Source of the DNA: Meandrina meandrites
Taxonomy: Eukaryota; Cnidaria; Anthozoa; Scleractinia; Meandrinidae
DNA: 64,000 nucleotides
NCBI GenBank assembly: GCA_963693305.1
Contig: OY855903.1
Location: 31,463,598-31,527,597, forward strand
Reading direction: 5' to 3'
Within the stretch, counting starts at the first letter, position 1. Each line of letters opens with the position of its first letter. Under the pieces are notes generated by a model. That model did not search any database. It saw nothing but the letters and a program-made list of their open reading frames with translations, and was not told the DNA's origin. A program made the translations under genes and the position numbers. Below, one piece after another: positions 63,771 to 64,000 of the stretch.

Positions 63771-64000
63771 ATTGGGTGCTCACTGCCCAAATCGGCGCAC
63801 AAGCGGTCCCCGAGCTCAGATCATGAGAAAATCAATTTTTACGGCCGAATCGCAATTTTCATGAAATTGGGTGCTCACTGCCCAAATCGGCGCACAAGCG
63901 GTCCCCGAGCTCAGATCATGAGAAAATCAATTTTTACGGCCGAATCGCAATTTTCATGAAATTGGGTGCTAAATCTTCAAATCGGCGCACAAGCGGTCCC

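Larger units (their letters stand above)
1..64000 (+). repeat. 95-bp tandem satellite array filling the window
   Basis: Every line can be aligned to one 95-bp unit that starts with 'aagcggtcc', passes through 'gagctcagatcatgag', 'acggccgaatcg' and 'atgaaattgggtgct', and ends 'caaatcggcgcac'. Copies are head-to-tail and in one orientation. I found no inversion, gap, unique spacer or inserted element. Phase-following gives 674 full monomers: 641 of 95 bp, 17 of 93, 11 of 94 and 5 of 96, totalling 63,990 bp, plus 10 bases of the next. Monomers differ by a few substitutions, mostly at monomer positions 74-84 (the 'ctcactgccca' stretch) and from 93 round to 12. Such arrays are typical of eukaryotic centromeric or heterochromatic satellite. 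The chromosomal location is inferred, and the species cannot be named from this sequence. Both ends of the array lie outside the window. Confidence 0.98.

Noticed and set aside
1..64000. CRISPR array
   Set aside because: There are no unique spacers between repeats. The whole 95 bp is repeated, with scattered substitutions, and no cas gene is present.
1..64000. CENP-B box (ttcg....a..cggg type) in the monomer
   Set aside because: The only candidate, 'attcggccgtaaaaat' on the minus strand, lacks the required cggg end. A centromere role cannot be supported by this motif.
1..64000. Telomeric repeat, rDNA, tRNA or Pol III promoter boxes
   Set aside because: No short g-rich telomere unit, no rRNA or tRNA fold and no acceptable B-box match are present. 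The closest stretch, around 'gatcatgag', fails conserved B-box positions.
1..64000. Transposon or Helitron origin or insertion
   Set aside because: I found no terminal repeats, target-site duplications, transposase coding or interruption of phase. A transposon origin of the monomer cannot be seen from inside the array.
1..64000. Bacterial or phage genome segment
   Set aside because: No genes occur in 64 kb, which is incompatible with ordinary prokaryotic DNA.
1..64000. Inverted segments or orientation switches within the array
   Set aside because: Every line reads the same strand of the monomer. I found no stretch matching the reverse complement beyond short palindromes.
1..64000. Species or named satellite family assignment
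   Set aside because: I do not recognise the monomer with enough certainty to name a taxon or a published satellite. A search of the consensus against repeat libraries and assemblies would decide it.

Overview
The whole window is one uninterrupted tandem satellite array. It shows no gene, RNA gene, mobile element or unique sequence. The unit is a 95-bp monomer repeated head-to-tail in a single orientation. Setting monomer position 1 at the 'aagcgg' motif and following the phase by hand, I count 674 complete monomers (positions 1-63990) plus 10 bases of the next. Of these, 641 are 95 bp, 17 are 93 bp, 11 are 94 bp and 5 are 96 bp. These counts sum exactly to 63,990 bp, which cross-checks the catalogue. 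The array runs past both window edges.

Organism: tens of kilobases of homogenised satellite with multi-monomer superstructure point to a eukaryotic chromosome, most likely centromeric, pericentromeric or other heterochromatin. The sequence does not identify the species. The monomer consensus is about 48% GC and carries 7 CpG per 95 bp (observed/expected about 1.3). It therefore lacks the CpG loss typical of old, heavily methylated vertebrate satellites, or it was amplified recently.

Layout: (1) 1-9 kb is strictly 95-bp monomers with local variants, organised as a 27-monomer (2,565 bp) tandem duplication followed by a 14-monomer (1,330 bp) one. (2) 9-11 kb is a segment found again, in the same orientation, near 26.3-28.1 kb. 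(3) 11-18 kb is a mosaic containing the first length-variant monomers and three copies of a 93-95-94 bp module. (4) 18-26 kb holds nested tandem duplications of 1,232, 2,089 and 666 bp. (5) 26-32 kb repeats earlier segments and has a 1,140-bp tandem duplication. (6) 32-42 kb holds further copies of the 11.8-16.3 kb segments. (7) 42-48.4 kb holds tandem duplications of 1,615 and 1,518 bp. (8) 48.4-57 kb holds a long offset repeat (4,463, then 4,938 bp) and a 665-bp duplication. (9) 57-64 kb holds duplications of 1,710, about 1,518/1,613 and 570 bp.

There is no fixed higher-order period. The array looks like a record of successive in-register block duplications of different sizes (6, 7, 12, 13, 14, 16, 17, 18, 22 and 27 monomers), with regional variants marking neighbourhoods. 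The short open reading frames of 60-95 codons are side effects of the repeat and I do not call them genes. Block limits were found by eye from shared variants and are approximate unless they are monomer limits.
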